Shown here one piece after another: positions 45,699-54,337 of a DNA stretch of 64,000 bases. The position numbers and the translations under genes were made by a program. The notes under the pieces were generated by a model that saw nothing but the letters and a program-made list of their open reading frames with translations, was not told the origin of the DNA and did no database searches. The stretch is from Lysobacter sp. ISL-50 (lineage in GTDB: Bacteria; Pseudomonadota; Gammaproteobacteria; Xanthomonadales; Xanthomonadaceae). The DNA is taken from the NCBI RefSeq assembly GCF_018612875.1, contig NZ_JAGGRI010000035.1, forward strand, positions 1 through 64,000, given 5' to 3'. Numbering within the stretch: position 1 is the first letter of the stretch; each line of letters opens with the position of its first letter.

Positions 45699-46979
45699 AT
45701 GTCCCGCATTTCCCTGCTTCCCGCGCTGTTGTTCGCCGCGATCGGCAGCGCGCTCGCGCCGACCGCCGCGCCCGCGACCGACGCGCAGCCCGCCGAAGCG
45801 CGCACGCGCACCGTGGTGATCCAGCGCCACCCCGGCGACGCGCCGCTGCTGTTCGCGCAAGCCCGTCCGCACCTGCTGCCGATGCCGGGCACCGCGACGA
45901 TTCCGAACGCGATGCCCGATCCGGTGACCAAGCCGGTGTTGATCCGCGACGATATCCGCGGTCCGCAGCTCGGCGTGATCCTGGCGCCGGACGACAGGAG
46001 CGGCGTCGGCATCATCGCGGTCACGCCCGGCAGCGCCGCGGCCAAGGTCGGTTTGCGCAGCGGCGACCGCTTGATCGCCATCAACGGCACGCCGGTCGCC
46101 GGCAAGGAGCCGGGCGCGCGCCTGGGCAACGCGCGCGCGCTGCTCGGCAAACTGGAAGCCGGCAAGACCACGCGCATCCGCTACCTGCGCGACGGCCGCG
46201 AGGCCACGGCCGATGTCTCGCCGCAAGTCGGCGAACGGGTCATGGTGTTCGAGAACGCCGACGGTTCGCAGATCATCAGCAGCGGCCGGGTCAAGATCCT
46301 GCGTTCGGCCGACGGCACGATGGATGTCAGCAGCGACTCCGTGCAGCACATCCCGGCCCGCGTGGCGGTCGCGCCGGGCGTGCGCACGGAAATCTATCGC
46401 ATCGGTCCGGACGACGACTGCGGCGGCAGGCCCTGCCCGATGCCGCTGATCAGCGAAGCGCTGCGTTGGAACGGCCTGAATCTGGCCTCGCTCGACACCA
46501 AGCTGGGGCGCTATTTCGGCACCGATCGCGGCGTGCTGGTGCTCAGCGCCGGTCCGGAGCTGAAGGGGCTGGAAGCCGGCGACGTGATCCAGAGCATCGA
46601 CGGCCGCCGCGTGGATACGCCGCGGCAGACGATGGAGGCTTTGCGCGGCAAGGCCGAAGGCAATCAGGTCGAGATCGGCTATCTGCGCGATCGCGCCGCC
46701 GCCAAGGTCAAGCTGACGCTGCCGAAGGCGGTGGCTTGGGTGCCGCCGGTTCCGCCTGTGCCGCCCGTACCGCCGGTTCCGCCGCACGCTCCGGTACCGC
46801 ATGCTCCGGCGCCTCCTGTTCCGCCCGTGCCTCCGTCGCCGGCAGCGCCGCCGCCCCCGCCTCCTCCGCCGCCGATCCCGAACAAAGTGAGCGTGGCGCC
46901 GCAGCCGCCCATCGCACCGGTGCCGCCGCAGTGGGCGATGGCGGAAGGCCTGCATGTCCGCGTGCATAGCGTGGACTGA
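45699..46979 (+). CDS. Exported protein with two PDZ domains and a proline-rich tail
   Basis: 426 residues. Signal peptide (LLPALLFAAIGSALAPTAAPA). PDZ 1 at about 85-175 (GPQLGVILAPDDRSGVGIIA, AAKVGLRSGDRLIAINGTPV) and PDZ 2 at about 270-345 (GRYFGTDRGVLVLSAGPELK, GLEAGDVIQSIDGRRVDTPR). The remainder is a run of PPVPP/PPPPP (about 350-405). No protease domain is attached, so it probably binds or scaffolds envelope proteins. It follows the sigma/anti-sigma pair by 40 bases and may be a target of that sigma; it ends in a strong terminator. Confidence 0.88.
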   Translation: MSRISLLPALLFAAIGSALAPTAAPATDAQPAEARTRTVVIQRHPGDAPLLFAQARPHLLPMPGTATIPNAMPDPVTKPVLIRDDIRGPQLGVILAPDDRSGVGIIAVTPGSAAAKVGLRSGDRLIAINGTPVAGKEPGARLGNARALLGKLEAGKTTRIRYLRDGREATADVSPQVGERVMVFENADGSQIISSGRVKILRSADGTMDVSSDSVQHIPARVAVAPGVRTEIYRIGPDDDCGGRPCPMPLISEALRWNGLNLASLDTKLGRYFGTDRGVLVLSAGPELKGLEAGDVIQSIDGRRVDTPRQTMEALRGKAEGNQVEIGYLRDRAAAKVKLTLPKAVAWVPPVPPVPPVPPVPPHAPVPHAPAPPVPPVPPSPAAPPPPPPPPPIPNKVSVAPQPPIAPVPPQWAMAEGLHVRVHSVD

Positions 46980-47013
46980 TCGACGCGTTCGCGAAGTTCC
47001 GGTTTTCCTAGCA

Positions 47014-47051
47014 GGGCTGGCGGATGTGTCATCGCCAGCCCTTCTTTTTTT
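47014..47051 (+). terminator. Intrinsic terminator of the PDZ gene
   Basis: GGGCTGGCG (47014-47022) pairs with CGCCAGCCC (47033-47041) and runs into TTCTTTTTTT. Strong. Confidence 0.92.
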
Positions 47052-47094
47052 CAGTGGCTGCGCTTGCTGATGCCTGTTCGCGGCTGAGCGAAGA

Positions 47095-47172
47095 GCATCG
47101 GGGCTGAAGCCCCTCCCACAAGAGACTTCGTCGCCACGCGATCTTTTGTGGGAGGGGCTTCAGCCCCGATGC
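47095..47172. repeat. Family C repeat: inverted pair (GGGGCTGAAGCCCC element)
   Basis: GCATCGGGGCTGAAGCCCCTC at the left and GAGGGGCTTCAGCCCCGATGC at the right, each a CTGAAG/CTTCAG palindrome flanked by CCCAC/GTGGG. The two face each other over about 16 bases. Three further units are at 58784-58895. Confidence 0.85.
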
Positions 47173-47262
47173 TTTCCTTTCCGATCACGCAACTCCCTCA
47201 TCGCAACTTGCGAACACCTTGAAGAAACAAAAAGGCCTGGCATTCTGCCCGGCCTGTTCCGC

Positions 47263-48213
47263 CTACTCCGCCGGCGCGCTAGTCACCCACTTGGCGAACA
47301 CCGCATCGATGTCCTTGTCGGCGACCTTCTTGCCCGCTTCCAGCTTGCCCGCCTGTTCGAACAACGGAACGATCATCGCCATGCCATCGACCTTGGTCTT
47401 GAGCAGCACGCCCGGCGCCTGACCGAGGTAACGGTCCCAATGCGCGCGCACCTTGGCCCAGTAACCCTGGGTCGCGTCCCAGTACTTGTAGGCCGGCTTG
47501 AAATCGACGTCCTGGGTCTTCTGGTAGTCGTTGAAGCCGAACTCGCGCGCCAGTTCCTCCTGCGTGCCGTCGGGCTTGCGCAGCACCTTGGTGTTGAACT
47601 GCTCATGGGTCCAGCCGTTCGGAGTGATGGTGTGGCGGTTGATCGCCGCGACCGCGTTGTAGTCGCTGCGCTTGGTGTATTCGCGCCGCGGCAGCGGGCG
47701 CCAGCTCGCATCGCTGGTCCAGGTGGCGACATTGTTCTTGTAGTCCCAGCGGCCGGTGCCGCAGTAGCGCGGCGCGTCGCTGACTTCGAACACGCACTGG
47801 GTCCAGGCGCCGCGGTTCAGATCGGCCGGAATCTTGCGCACGTGCCAGGTCTGGTCGGCGCTGAATTCGAAACGTTGCGGCGCTTCATAGGTCCAGTCCT
47901 GACGCCAATGCTTGGTCACGTGGCCGCTCTTGGCGTCGACCAGGATGTGCTGCAGCACCAACTTGGCCGGGGTGTTCTCGACCACGATGACGGTTTCGTT
48001 GCCGCCGCTGCGCATCGCCGGCGCGCGCTCGTAGCCGGGCTTGAGCAGCACGGTTTCGTCGAAGGCGAAATCGACGACGTATTCGCCCTGCATCAAAAGG
48101 ATCGAAGCGCGGTCGCGCTCGGGCGACGGCGCGGCGGCGGACTGGGCCAGCGCCAGCGGGCTGGACATCAGGCAGATCGCCAGCACGCTGGCGCGGTAAG
48201 TCATTCGGGTCAT
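47263..48213 (-). CDS. DUF6607 family exported protein in the heme-uptake locus
   Basis: 316 residues with a signal peptide (VLAICLMSSPLALAQ, cleavage near 22). Beta-rich with many Trp/Tyr: LKPGYERAPAMRSGGNETVI, VTKHWRQDWTYEAPQRFEFS, APRYCGTGRWDYKNNVATW and TIPNGWTHEQ-like PNGWTHEQFNTKVL, the pattern of DUF6607 by recollection. Function unproven; family members often lie next to TonB-dependent heme receptors. Last gene of the leftward heme cluster, 67 bases after the 199-residue gene. Start ATG at 48213 (MTRMTYRAS); 48204 is an alternative. Confidence 0.8.
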   Translation of the reverse strand: MTRMTYRASVLAICLMSSPLALAQSAAAPSPERDRASILLMQGEYVVDFAFDETVLLKPGYERAPAMRSGGNETVIVVENTPAKLVLQHILVDAKSGHVTKHWRQDWTYEAPQRFEFSADQTWHVRKIPADLNRGAWTQCVFEVSDAPRYCGTGRWDYKNNVATWTSDASWRPLPRREYTKRSDYNAVAAINRHTITPNGWTHEQFNTKVLRKPDGTQEELAREFGFNDYQKTQDVDFKPAYKYWDATQGYWAKVRAHWDRYLGQAPGVLLKTKVDGMAMIVPLFEQAGKLEAGKKVADKDIDAVFAKWVTSAPAE

Positions 48214-48280
48214 GGCTGAACTCGTTGGCTCTATGGCTTTGAAAGTAGAAGAAGGCATTCGATTGCGGCTTTAAAAGAAG

Positions 48281-48880
48281 TCAGGCGAATTGCGCCGGCC
48301 CGGCGCCGTCGCCCAAGCCCGAGGCCATGCAGCAGCACACGTGCACCTGCGCGCTCAGGCGCGCGCCCTCGCCGGCGGCGATGCGGCGCGCGTGAGCGTG
48401 GCCGAGCGGCGACAACTCGGCGCCGTCGGCAAGCAGCACGCAATGGCCGGCGGCGTCGCGCAGCACCTGCAGGCGCAGCACCTGCGCGCACCAGCGACCG
48501 CGCCAGCGGCGCAACCAGCGGCGGCGCAGGCTCGCCCACACGCCGCCGCGCGACTCGGCGCCGTGATGCACGGGCAGATCCGCGGCGGCATCGTCCCAGG
48601 CGAGAAAATCGCTGTCGGGCAGCAGATACAAGCGCCAGCACGCGCGCCCGGCGGCATCACGGAACAGCAGCGCCTCGCGCACGTCCTCGCCGTCCTGGCG
48701 GCTGACTCTTTCGGCGCGGTCGGCCGCGAGCCAACCGTCGAGCGCATCGCGATGGCGCCTGGGGTACACGCACAACACCGTCGCCACCGCCGCCAATCGC
48801 TCGGGCGCCGGCAGGCCGGCGCGACCGCTCACGGCGGCCGGCCTGCCCGAAGCGATCGCGGCGGGCGACGGCGCGCGCAT
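48281..48880 (-). CDS. Heme-locus accessory protein, unrecognised
   Basis: 199 residues, no signal peptide or membrane helix, rich in Arg, Trp and Ala. Features: VLCVYPRRHRDALDGWLAAD, EDVREALLFRDAAGRACWRL, a basic RRRWLRRWRGRWCAQVLRLQ, and a C-terminal VHVCCCMASGLG with three adjacent cysteines. It starts three bases after the stop of the heme receptor with GGTGAG ahead, so it is translationally coupled. Short proteins in this position are sometimes called hemin transport proteins; heme binding or processing is a guess from context. Confidence 0.7.
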   Translation of the reverse strand: MRAPSPAAIASGRPAAVSGRAGLPAPERLAAVATVLCVYPRRHRDALDGWLAADRAERVSRQDGEDVREALLFRDAAGRACWRLYLLPDSDFLAWDDAAADLPVHHGAESRGGVWASLRRRWLRRWRGRWCAQVLRLQVLRDAAGHCVLLADGAELSPLGHAHARRIAAGEGARLSAQVHVCCCMASGLGDGAGPAQFA

Positions 48881-48883
48881 GCG

Positions 48884-51193
48884 TTACCAGCTCACCGCCA
48901 CGCTGGCGCCGACGTTGCGGCCCGGCGCGGTGTAGCGATCCAGCACGGCGCTGCTGACGGTCAAGGTGCCCGGCACATCGCCGCCGTCCCAATACTTCTT
49001 GTCGCCCAGGTTGAACACGCCGACGTTGAACCGGGCGCCCGGCGCGAACTCCCAGTGCGCCAGCAGGTCCAGCACGCCGTAGCCCGGCGCGGCGAAGCGG
49101 TTCGGCGCCGGCAGGTCGGTCTTGTGGCGGGCGAAACGTCCGGCCAACTCCACGCCCCAGGTGTCGCGGTCGTAGGCCACGCCGACGCTCGCGGTCAGCG
49201 GCGCGATCGATTCCAGCGGACGGTCGGCGGTCTTGTCCTCGCCCTTGTTGTAGGCCGCGGCGAAGCGCGTCGACCAGCCGGCCAGCGCGTCCGACAGTTC
49301 GCCGAAATCGACGCCGCCGCGCAGCTCGACGCCGCGGATGCGCGCCTTGGCCACGTTCTGCGACTGGAACACGATCAGCGGCGTCTGCGGCGGCGCGCTG
49401 ACCTGGCGGCTGGATTCGATGAAGTCCTTATAGTCGTTGTAGAACGCCGCCACCTGCGCGTACACGGCCTTGTTGCTGAAGCGCAGGCCCAGTTCGTAAC
49501 CGTCGCTGGTTTCCGGCTTGAGGTTGGGGTTGGGAATGGCGGTGTAGCCGAACTGCAGATTGGTGAAGCCCAGGTTGACGTCGCTGTAGGGCGGCGCGCG
49601 GAAACCGCGCTGATAGCCGCCGTACAACGACCAGTCCTGAGCGAAATGCCAGACCGCGCCGAGCTTGGGCGACACGCTGGTCTTGCTCAGGTCGCTGATC
49701 TTCACGCCCGGGTTGTCGCCGTTCCAGATCGTGTCCTTGCGCGGACGCAGTTCGTAACGGTCCACGCGCACCGCCGGCACCAGGCGGAACTTGCCGTCGG
49801 CGAACTGGATTTCGTCCTGCACGAACACGCCGGCGTTGCGGGTCTTGCTGACCGGGAAATCGCGCACCGGGAAGGTGTCCGGCGAGATCGCGTTGCTGAC
49901 CGCGCCGGTGGTCAGATTGACCGCGCGGCCGTCGCGCTTTTGGCGGAATTCGGTGTTCTCGTATTCGAAGCCGTAGGTCAGGGTGTGCTCGACCGAACCG
50001 GTGGCGAAGTTCTTGTGCGCGGTGGCTTCGGCGCCGTACACGCGCTGGTCGAAGTTGAACTCGCGCAGGCGCAGAGTCGGATTGGGGTTGTTGGACAAGG
50101 TGACGCGCTGCTCGCGGGTGCGCTGGGTGGTTTCGCTGTCCTGGCGATAAATCTGCCACTGCAGCGAATCGGCGAGAACGCTGTCGATCGAATCGATTTC
50201 ATGCGCGAAAGACACGCGGGCGCGGGTCTGGCGATCGTCGCCGGACATCGAGGCCACGCGCGTGCGCGGCGAATTCGGCGGTTGTCCCGGAACCAGCGCG
50301 ACCAGGCCGAGCGCACTGAACACGAGCGTGTCGGTCTGCTCTTCGCTGCCTTCCACGGTCAGGCGGAAGCGCTGGTTTTCGCTGGGCGCGTAGACCAATT
50401 TCGTCAGCACGCTGCGGCCGTCGAAATCCTGCGGGTTGGCGCGGGTGCGCGTGCCGTCGTGGGCATCGTTATCGCCCTGGTTTTCGGTCTCCTTGCCCTG
50501 GTGATGATTGACCACCACCAAGCCGGACCAGCGTTCGCCGCCGAACGCCGCGGTAGCGCCGCCGTACAGGCCTTCGTTCTGGCTTTCCGCGCCCAGCTTG
50601 AGGCCGAAGTACGTCTTGGCGCCGTCCTTGAGGTAATCGTTCGGGTCCTTGGTCACGAACGACACCACGCCGCCGAGCGCATCGGAGCCGAGCAGCGCGC
50701 TGCTCGGGCCGCGCACGACTTCGACCTGCTTGACCGTGTCCAGATCGACGGAGTTGCGCCCGGCGTTGGAGAAGCTGCCGATCGCGAAGCTGTCCGACAC
50801 CGACACGCCATCGACCAGCACGCGCACGCGGTTGCCGCCGAGGCCGCGGATGCGGATGTCGCCCAGGCCGAAGCGTTCACGGTTGGCGCCGACTTCGATG
50901 CCGGGCTCGTAGCGGAACAGGTCGCGGATGTCGCGCACCAGTTCGTTGTCCATGCGCTCGCGATCGATCGCACCGACGGTGGCCGGCACGTCCTGGACCT
51001 GACGCTCGGTGCGGGTGGCGCTGACCACCACGCGGTTGAGTTCGTTGACGTCCGCGCCGGCGGCATCGGCCGCATCGGCGGCGCTGGCCACGGCCGGCAG
51101 GGCCAGGGTCAACGCCATGGCCAGCGCGCAGCGCGCGGGGACGGGATTACGGATGGAACGTGCAGGCGCAGCCTGGGTATGGACGCGGGACAT
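48884..51193 (-). CDS. TonB-dependent heme/hemoglobin receptor
   Basis: 769 residues with a signal peptide (LAMALTLALPAVASA, cleavage near 38). TonB-box-like NELNRVVVSATRTERQ, plug with IRIRGLGGNRVRVLVDGVSV and VEVVRGPSSALLGSDALGGVV, barrel ending AVSW. The heme-receptor boxes are present: GYQRGFRAPPYSDVN (FRAP) and IPNPNLKPETSDGYELGL (NPNL), with the segment between them that in HemR/HmuR carries the heme-ligand His. It follows hemP on the same strand from a Fur-controlled promoter. ATG at 51193 gives a normal signal; TTG at 51250 would lengthen it. Confidence 0.93.
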   Translation of the reverse strand: MSRVHTQAAPARSIRNPVPARCALAMALTLALPAVASAADAADAAGADVNELNRVVVSATRTERQVQDVPATVGAIDRERMDNELVRDIRDLFRYEPGIEVGANRERFGLGDIRIRGLGGNRVRVLVDGVSVSDSFAIGSFSNAGRNSVDLDTVKQVEVVRGPSSALLGSDALGGVVSFVTKDPNDYLKDGAKTYFGLKLGAESQNEGLYGGATAAFGGERWSGLVVVNHHQGKETENQGDNDAHDGTRTRANPQDFDGRSVLTKLVYAPSENQRFRLTVEGSEEQTDTLVFSALGLVALVPGQPPNSPRTRVASMSGDDRQTRARVSFAHEIDSIDSVLADSLQWQIYRQDSETTQRTREQRVTLSNNPNPTLRLREFNFDQRVYGAEATAHKNFATGSVEHTLTYGFEYENTEFRQKRDGRAVNLTTGAVSNAISPDTFPVRDFPVSKTRNAGVFVQDEIQFADGKFRLVPAVRVDRYELRPRKDTIWNGDNPGVKISDLSKTSVSPKLGAVWHFAQDWSLYGGYQRGFRAPPYSDVNLGFTNLQFGYTAIPNPNLKPETSDGYELGLRFSNKAVYAQVAAFYNDYKDFIESSRQVSAPPQTPLIVFQSQNVAKARIRGVELRGGVDFGELSDALAGWSTRFAAAYNKGEDKTADRPLESIAPLTASVGVAYDRDTWGVELAGRFARHKTDLPAPNRFAAPGYGVLDLLAHWEFAPGARFNVGVFNLGDKKYWDGGDVPGTLTVSSAVLDRYTAPGRNVGASVAVSW

Positions 51194-51491
51194 TCTTCGA
51201 CTCGGATGATGGCGATTGGGCCGAGGCGAGCTGGCATCCGTGACGGACAAGGGCTGGCAGCCTTGGAGAGAGAAGGTGCTGGCGGGCCGCGCAGGGCCGA
51301 CGCGCCCCGCCGCGCCCCGAAGCTAGGGCGCGGCAGGGCGATGGGCGCGGTGGCCGGACGCTCAGCGGGCCGGTGCGATCGGGTTCGGACGTGGGGCGGA
51401 CTGGAGAGATCCGGGCGTCGAACGGGCGATGCGGACGGCGTGGGGAGGGAAGGGGCTGAGCGGGCGTGGCCAGGACGCGCCGTGCGCGGGG

Positions 51492-51749
51492 TTACTTCGT
51501 CAGGATCAACTTGTCGTTGCGGGTGTGGCGCAGGCGGTAGACCTCGCCGCCATGGCGGATCAGCACCTCGCGCGCGCCGCGCAACAGCGCGGTGCTTTCG
51601 ATCAGAACGCCCTGGGCGGCGGCGACGACGGCCGAGGTCATGGCGGCCGTGGCGGGTGCCGGGGCCACGGCGGCGACGGGCGCGGCGACGGCGCTCAGGG
51701 AACGATCAGTACGGGGCTTGAGCTGCAGCACGGGGTTGCGCAGAGACAT
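51492..51749 (-). CDS. hemP: Hemin uptake protein HemP
   Basis: 85 residues. The last 30 carry the HemP signature LLRGAREVLIRHGGEVYRLR and RHTRNDKLILTK, while the first 50 are Ala/Val/Pro-rich. HemP is a small Fur-regulated protein at the head of heme operons and is thought to help induce or support the receptor. A Fur box lies about 40 bases upstream. Downstream the heme receptor starts about 300 bases later. Confidence 0.92.
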   Translation of the reverse strand: MSLRNPVLQLKPRTDRSLSAVAAPVAAVAPAPATAAMTSAVVAAAQGVLIESTALLRGAREVLIRHGGEVYRLRHTRNDKLILTK

Positions 51750-51783
51750 GGCGGTGACTCGTTCGGGGGTGGGCTCCCGAATG

Positions 51784-51811
51784 ATGATAATGATTCTCAT
51801 TTGCCAGTCAA
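51784..51811 (-). promoter_or_regulatory. hemP promoter overlapped by a Fur box
   Basis: On the minus strand: TTGACT (51811-51806), a 16-base spacer and TATCAT (51789-51784). The Fur-type 19-mer at 51786-51804 (read on the plus strand as GATAATGATTCTCATTTGC) matches 15 of 19 positions of GATAATGATAATCATTATC and covers the spacer and -10. Iron repression of the heme locus follows. Confidence 0.88.
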
Positions 51812-51952
51812 CACGCAAATGCGGAAATTTGTGATCACCCGCCAAAACAGCAAAGTCCCGACCAAGCGGCGAAAAGCAGGCGCTGCGTAGTACTGGCAGC
51901 CACCGCGCCAGCCCCACCCCTCCAGACAACCCAAGCCCCAGCCGCACCCTCC

Positions 51953-52924
51953 TCAACCCACAGCCGCCTCCACCCGCTGCCAGCCGCCCTCATCCACCCG
52001 CCCCGCCAGCTCCAGCGCCTCCAGGTTCTGCAGCAACTGCTCGGTTCGGCTGGCGCCGAGAATCACGCTCGACACATGCGGATTGCGCAGGCACCAGGCG
52101 ATCGCCAGCGGCGCCGGCGCGACCCCGAGCTCGGCCGCGACCGCGGCAAAGGCCGCGACCCGCTCGAACCGCCGCTGCTCGGGACTGCCGACCGCGATCC
52201 GGCGCAGCCACTCCTTGTCCGATTGGCCCAGGCGGCTGTCGCCGGCGAAACCGCCGCGGTGCTTGCCGGTCAGCAGGCCCGAGGCCAGCGGCGACCAGAT
52301 CGTCGTGCCCAGCCCCAACTCGGCATAGAGCGGCGCGTATTCCAGTTCGACCCGCTCGCGATGCAGCAGGTTGTACTGCGGCTGCTCCATCGTCGGCGCG
52401 TGCAGATGATGGATGCGCGCGATCTTGTGCGCCTCGCGGATCAACGGCGCCGGCCACTCCGAGGTGCCCCAGTACAGCACCTTGCCCTGGCGGATCAGCG
52501 CGTCCATCGCCCACACGGTTTCCTCCACCGGCGTATCCGGGTCCGGTCGATGGCAGAAGTACAGATCGAGATGATCGACACGCAGCCGGCGCAGCGCATC
52601 GTGGCAGGCTTCGCTGACGTGCTTGCGCGAAAGTCCCTTCTGGGTCGGACGCGGTTCTTCATGAGCGCCGAAGAAGACCTTGCTCGACACGCAGTAACCA
52701 TCGCGCGGCAGGCGCAGATCGGCGATCGCCTCGCCCATCACCCGCTCGGCCTCGCCGTTGGCGTAACCCTCGGCGTTGTCGAAGAAGTTGATGCCGTGAT
52801 CCCACGCGGCGGCGATCAGCTCGCGCGCGGTGTCGCGGCCGATCTGCGCGCCGAAGGTAACCCAGGCGCCGAACGACAGCGCCGAAATCTGGAGGCCGGA
52901 TGAACCCAATCGGCGGTATTGCAT
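51953..52924 (-). CDS. Aldo/keto reductase (Kv-beta/YghZ-like)
   Basis: 323 residues, TIM barrel. Catalytic set: Asp/Tyr in NFFDNAEGYANGEAERVMGE, Lys in VSSKVFFG, His in LYFCHRPDPDTPVEE; NADPH site ILGASRTEQLLQNL at the C terminus. The EAERVMGEAI and HAPTMEQPQYNLLHRERVE segments resemble the voltage-gated K+ channel beta-subunit group (YghZ, Gpr). It reduces aldehydes with NADPH. Divergent from the TPR-less protein gene at 53001. Confidence 0.93.
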   Translation of the reverse strand: MQYRRLGSSGLQISALSFGAWVTFGAQIGRDTARELIAAAWDHGINFFDNAEGYANGEAERVMGEAIADLRLPRDGYCVSSKVFFGAHEEPRPTQKGLSRKHVSEACHDALRRLRVDHLDLYFCHRPDPDTPVEETVWAMDALIRQGKVLYWGTSEWPAPLIREAHKIARIHHLHAPTMEQPQYNLLHRERVELEYAPLYAELGLGTTIWSPLASGLLTGKHRGGFAGDSRLGQSDKEWLRRIAVGSPEQRRFERVAAFAAVAAELGVAPAPLAIAWCLRNPHVSSVILGASRTEQLLQNLEALELAGRVDEGGWQRVEAAVG

Positions 52925-53000
52925 GCGAACGCTCCAATCGAACGGTTGATTGCGGGCATGCTACGCCGATGATCGGCGACACGAAGGGCGGCAGGCGGCA

Positions 53001-53936
53001 ATGAGTTCGAATACCCGTGGCCTGATCGTGAGCCTGATCGCGATCGCCGTCGCATTGCTCGGCTGGCAGCTGTGGCGTTCGCGCGCGCCCGCCACCGTGG
53101 CGCCGGTCGCAACTGAGGCGCAAACGCCGCGGCCGTCGCCCGTCGTGCCGGCGGCGCAAGCCGACACGGCCGGCAAGATCGAACCGATCCGCGACGACTA
53201 CCGCAATCCGCAATTGGCCGAGATCAAGAACCGCGCCGACGCCGGCGACAGCCGCGCCTCGTGCCAGCTCGGCATGGAACTGCTGCGCTGCACCGACACT
53301 TCGGCGGCCGAACAGATGCTGGCCGCGGCGGAAGAAAACGCGCGCCCCGATCTGCCGCCGGACCAGCGCGGCTACATGACCAAGCTGGAGAACCGCGCCC
53401 GCCGTGTCCTCGCCGAATGCCGCAACGCCCCGGCCGATTCGTGGAAACAGGGCAATCACTATCTGCGCCAGGCCGCGCTGGCTGGCGAGCCCGAGGCGAT
53501 GTACCGCTACGCCCGCGGCGATTCGGTGCTGATCGACTACACGCACATGAGCACGCCCGAATTCGACCGCTGGCGCGCCGAGGCCGGCAACATGATGCAG
53601 CTCTCGTTCGAGGCCGGTTATCTGCCGTCGGTGTTCGATCTGATGGTCGCCTACAGCGACGATTCCTCGCCGCTGACCGGCATGATCGCCAACGATCCGA
53701 CCAAGGCGCGGGCGATGCGGCTGTTGATCGGCCGCCTGTCCGGCAAACCCGCCGATCGCCCGGAATCGCGCTATGCCAGCCTGGAACCGGCGGCGACCGC
53801 GCTGGCTTCGCAGTGGCAGCGCGACTACTTCCCCACGGTGAAGCCGCCGATGGAGAAGCTGCCGCGAGTGATGCCGGCGGGCTTCGCTTCGCTGTATGCC
53901 GACGAAGGCACCGAGGCGCCGCCGTGTTCGCAATGA
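53001..53936 (+). CDS. Membrane-anchored protein with Sel1-like helical repeats, unknown
   Basis: 311 residues. A signal anchor (RGLIVSLIAIAVALLGWQLW, about 6-25) and a Pro/Ala linker of about 35 residues, then helical pairs such as IKNRADAGDSRASCQLGMEL, YLRQAALAGEPEAMYRYARG and FEAGYLPSVFDLMVAYSD, reminiscent of Sel1-like repeats; there are cysteine pairs near 82 and 91. The soluble part would be periplasmic. Not recognised; possibly a protein-protein scaffold. ATG at 53001 fits the anchor. Confidence 0.75.
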   Translation: MSSNTRGLIVSLIAIAVALLGWQLWRSRAPATVAPVATEAQTPRPSPVVPAAQADTAGKIEPIRDDYRNPQLAEIKNRADAGDSRASCQLGMELLRCTDTSAAEQMLAAAEENARPDLPPDQRGYMTKLENRARRVLAECRNAPADSWKQGNHYLRQAALAGEPEAMYRYARGDSVLIDYTHMSTPEFDRWRAEAGNMMQLSFEAGYLPSVFDLMVAYSDDSSPLTGMIANDPTKARAMRLLIGRLSGKPADRPESRYASLEPAATALASQWQRDYFPTVKPPMEKLPRVMPAGFASLYADEGTEAPPCSQ

Positions 53937-54337
53937 ACCGATCGCGCGCCAGGCGCAAGGGCCGCGCCGCGCCTTAAGGCGCCGACGCAAGCCGGCCGGG
54001 CGGCGCTATGCGCGCAACGGCGAAAGCTTCTCATTTGCTGCGCGCGCCGGCCGATCCGCTACAATCGCGGCACTTTCCTCCTCCGGGGAGTAGCCCACCC
54101 GCGCACCGGCCCGATACACCGGCCCGTTTCGCGGGGACATGCGTCAACACACTTGGCCCACCGGCCATGGCGCGTGAGCGGCAGCCAGCGAGCGATCGCG
54201 ATTCCAGGCCCAGCGCCGGAACCTGATCGCCGCCAGCGACCACGGGCAAGACCGAAGGCAGGCGTTGCGCGAAACCCGGGTCGGGCCGCGCGGCGTCCGC
54301 CTTCGCGTCCACGCGAATGCCCGACCCCGGAGTTGTC
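53937..54337. other. Long leader of the Mn exporter gene
   Basis: 401 bases without a gene. It contains a candidate promoter (TACAAT at 54060-54065 with TTGCTG at 54035-54040) and the riboswitch annotated at 54080-54330. Confidence 0.7.
54080..54330 (+). promoter_or_regulatory. yybP-ykoY manganese riboswitch with SD-sequestering helix
   Basis: The class hallmarks GGGGAGTAG (54085-54093) and GTCAACACACTTGG (54143-54156) are both present and correctly ordered. Downstream, CCGGGTCGGGC (54276-54286) pairs with GCCCGACCCCGG (54319-54330, one bulged C); its 3' arm covers the first bases of the GGAG ribosome site (54329-54332) of the exporter. Mn2+ binding would favour a fold that frees it. Established class RF00080; the helix is read directly. 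Confidence 0.88.

Noticed and set aside
48290-51721. Very long plus-strand open frame (1143 codons) opposite the heme receptor
   Set aside because: It runs antisense to a receptor with clear signature boxes, is rich in Arg/Ala/His/Gln as expected from reading high-GC codons backwards, and has no domain or ribosome site.
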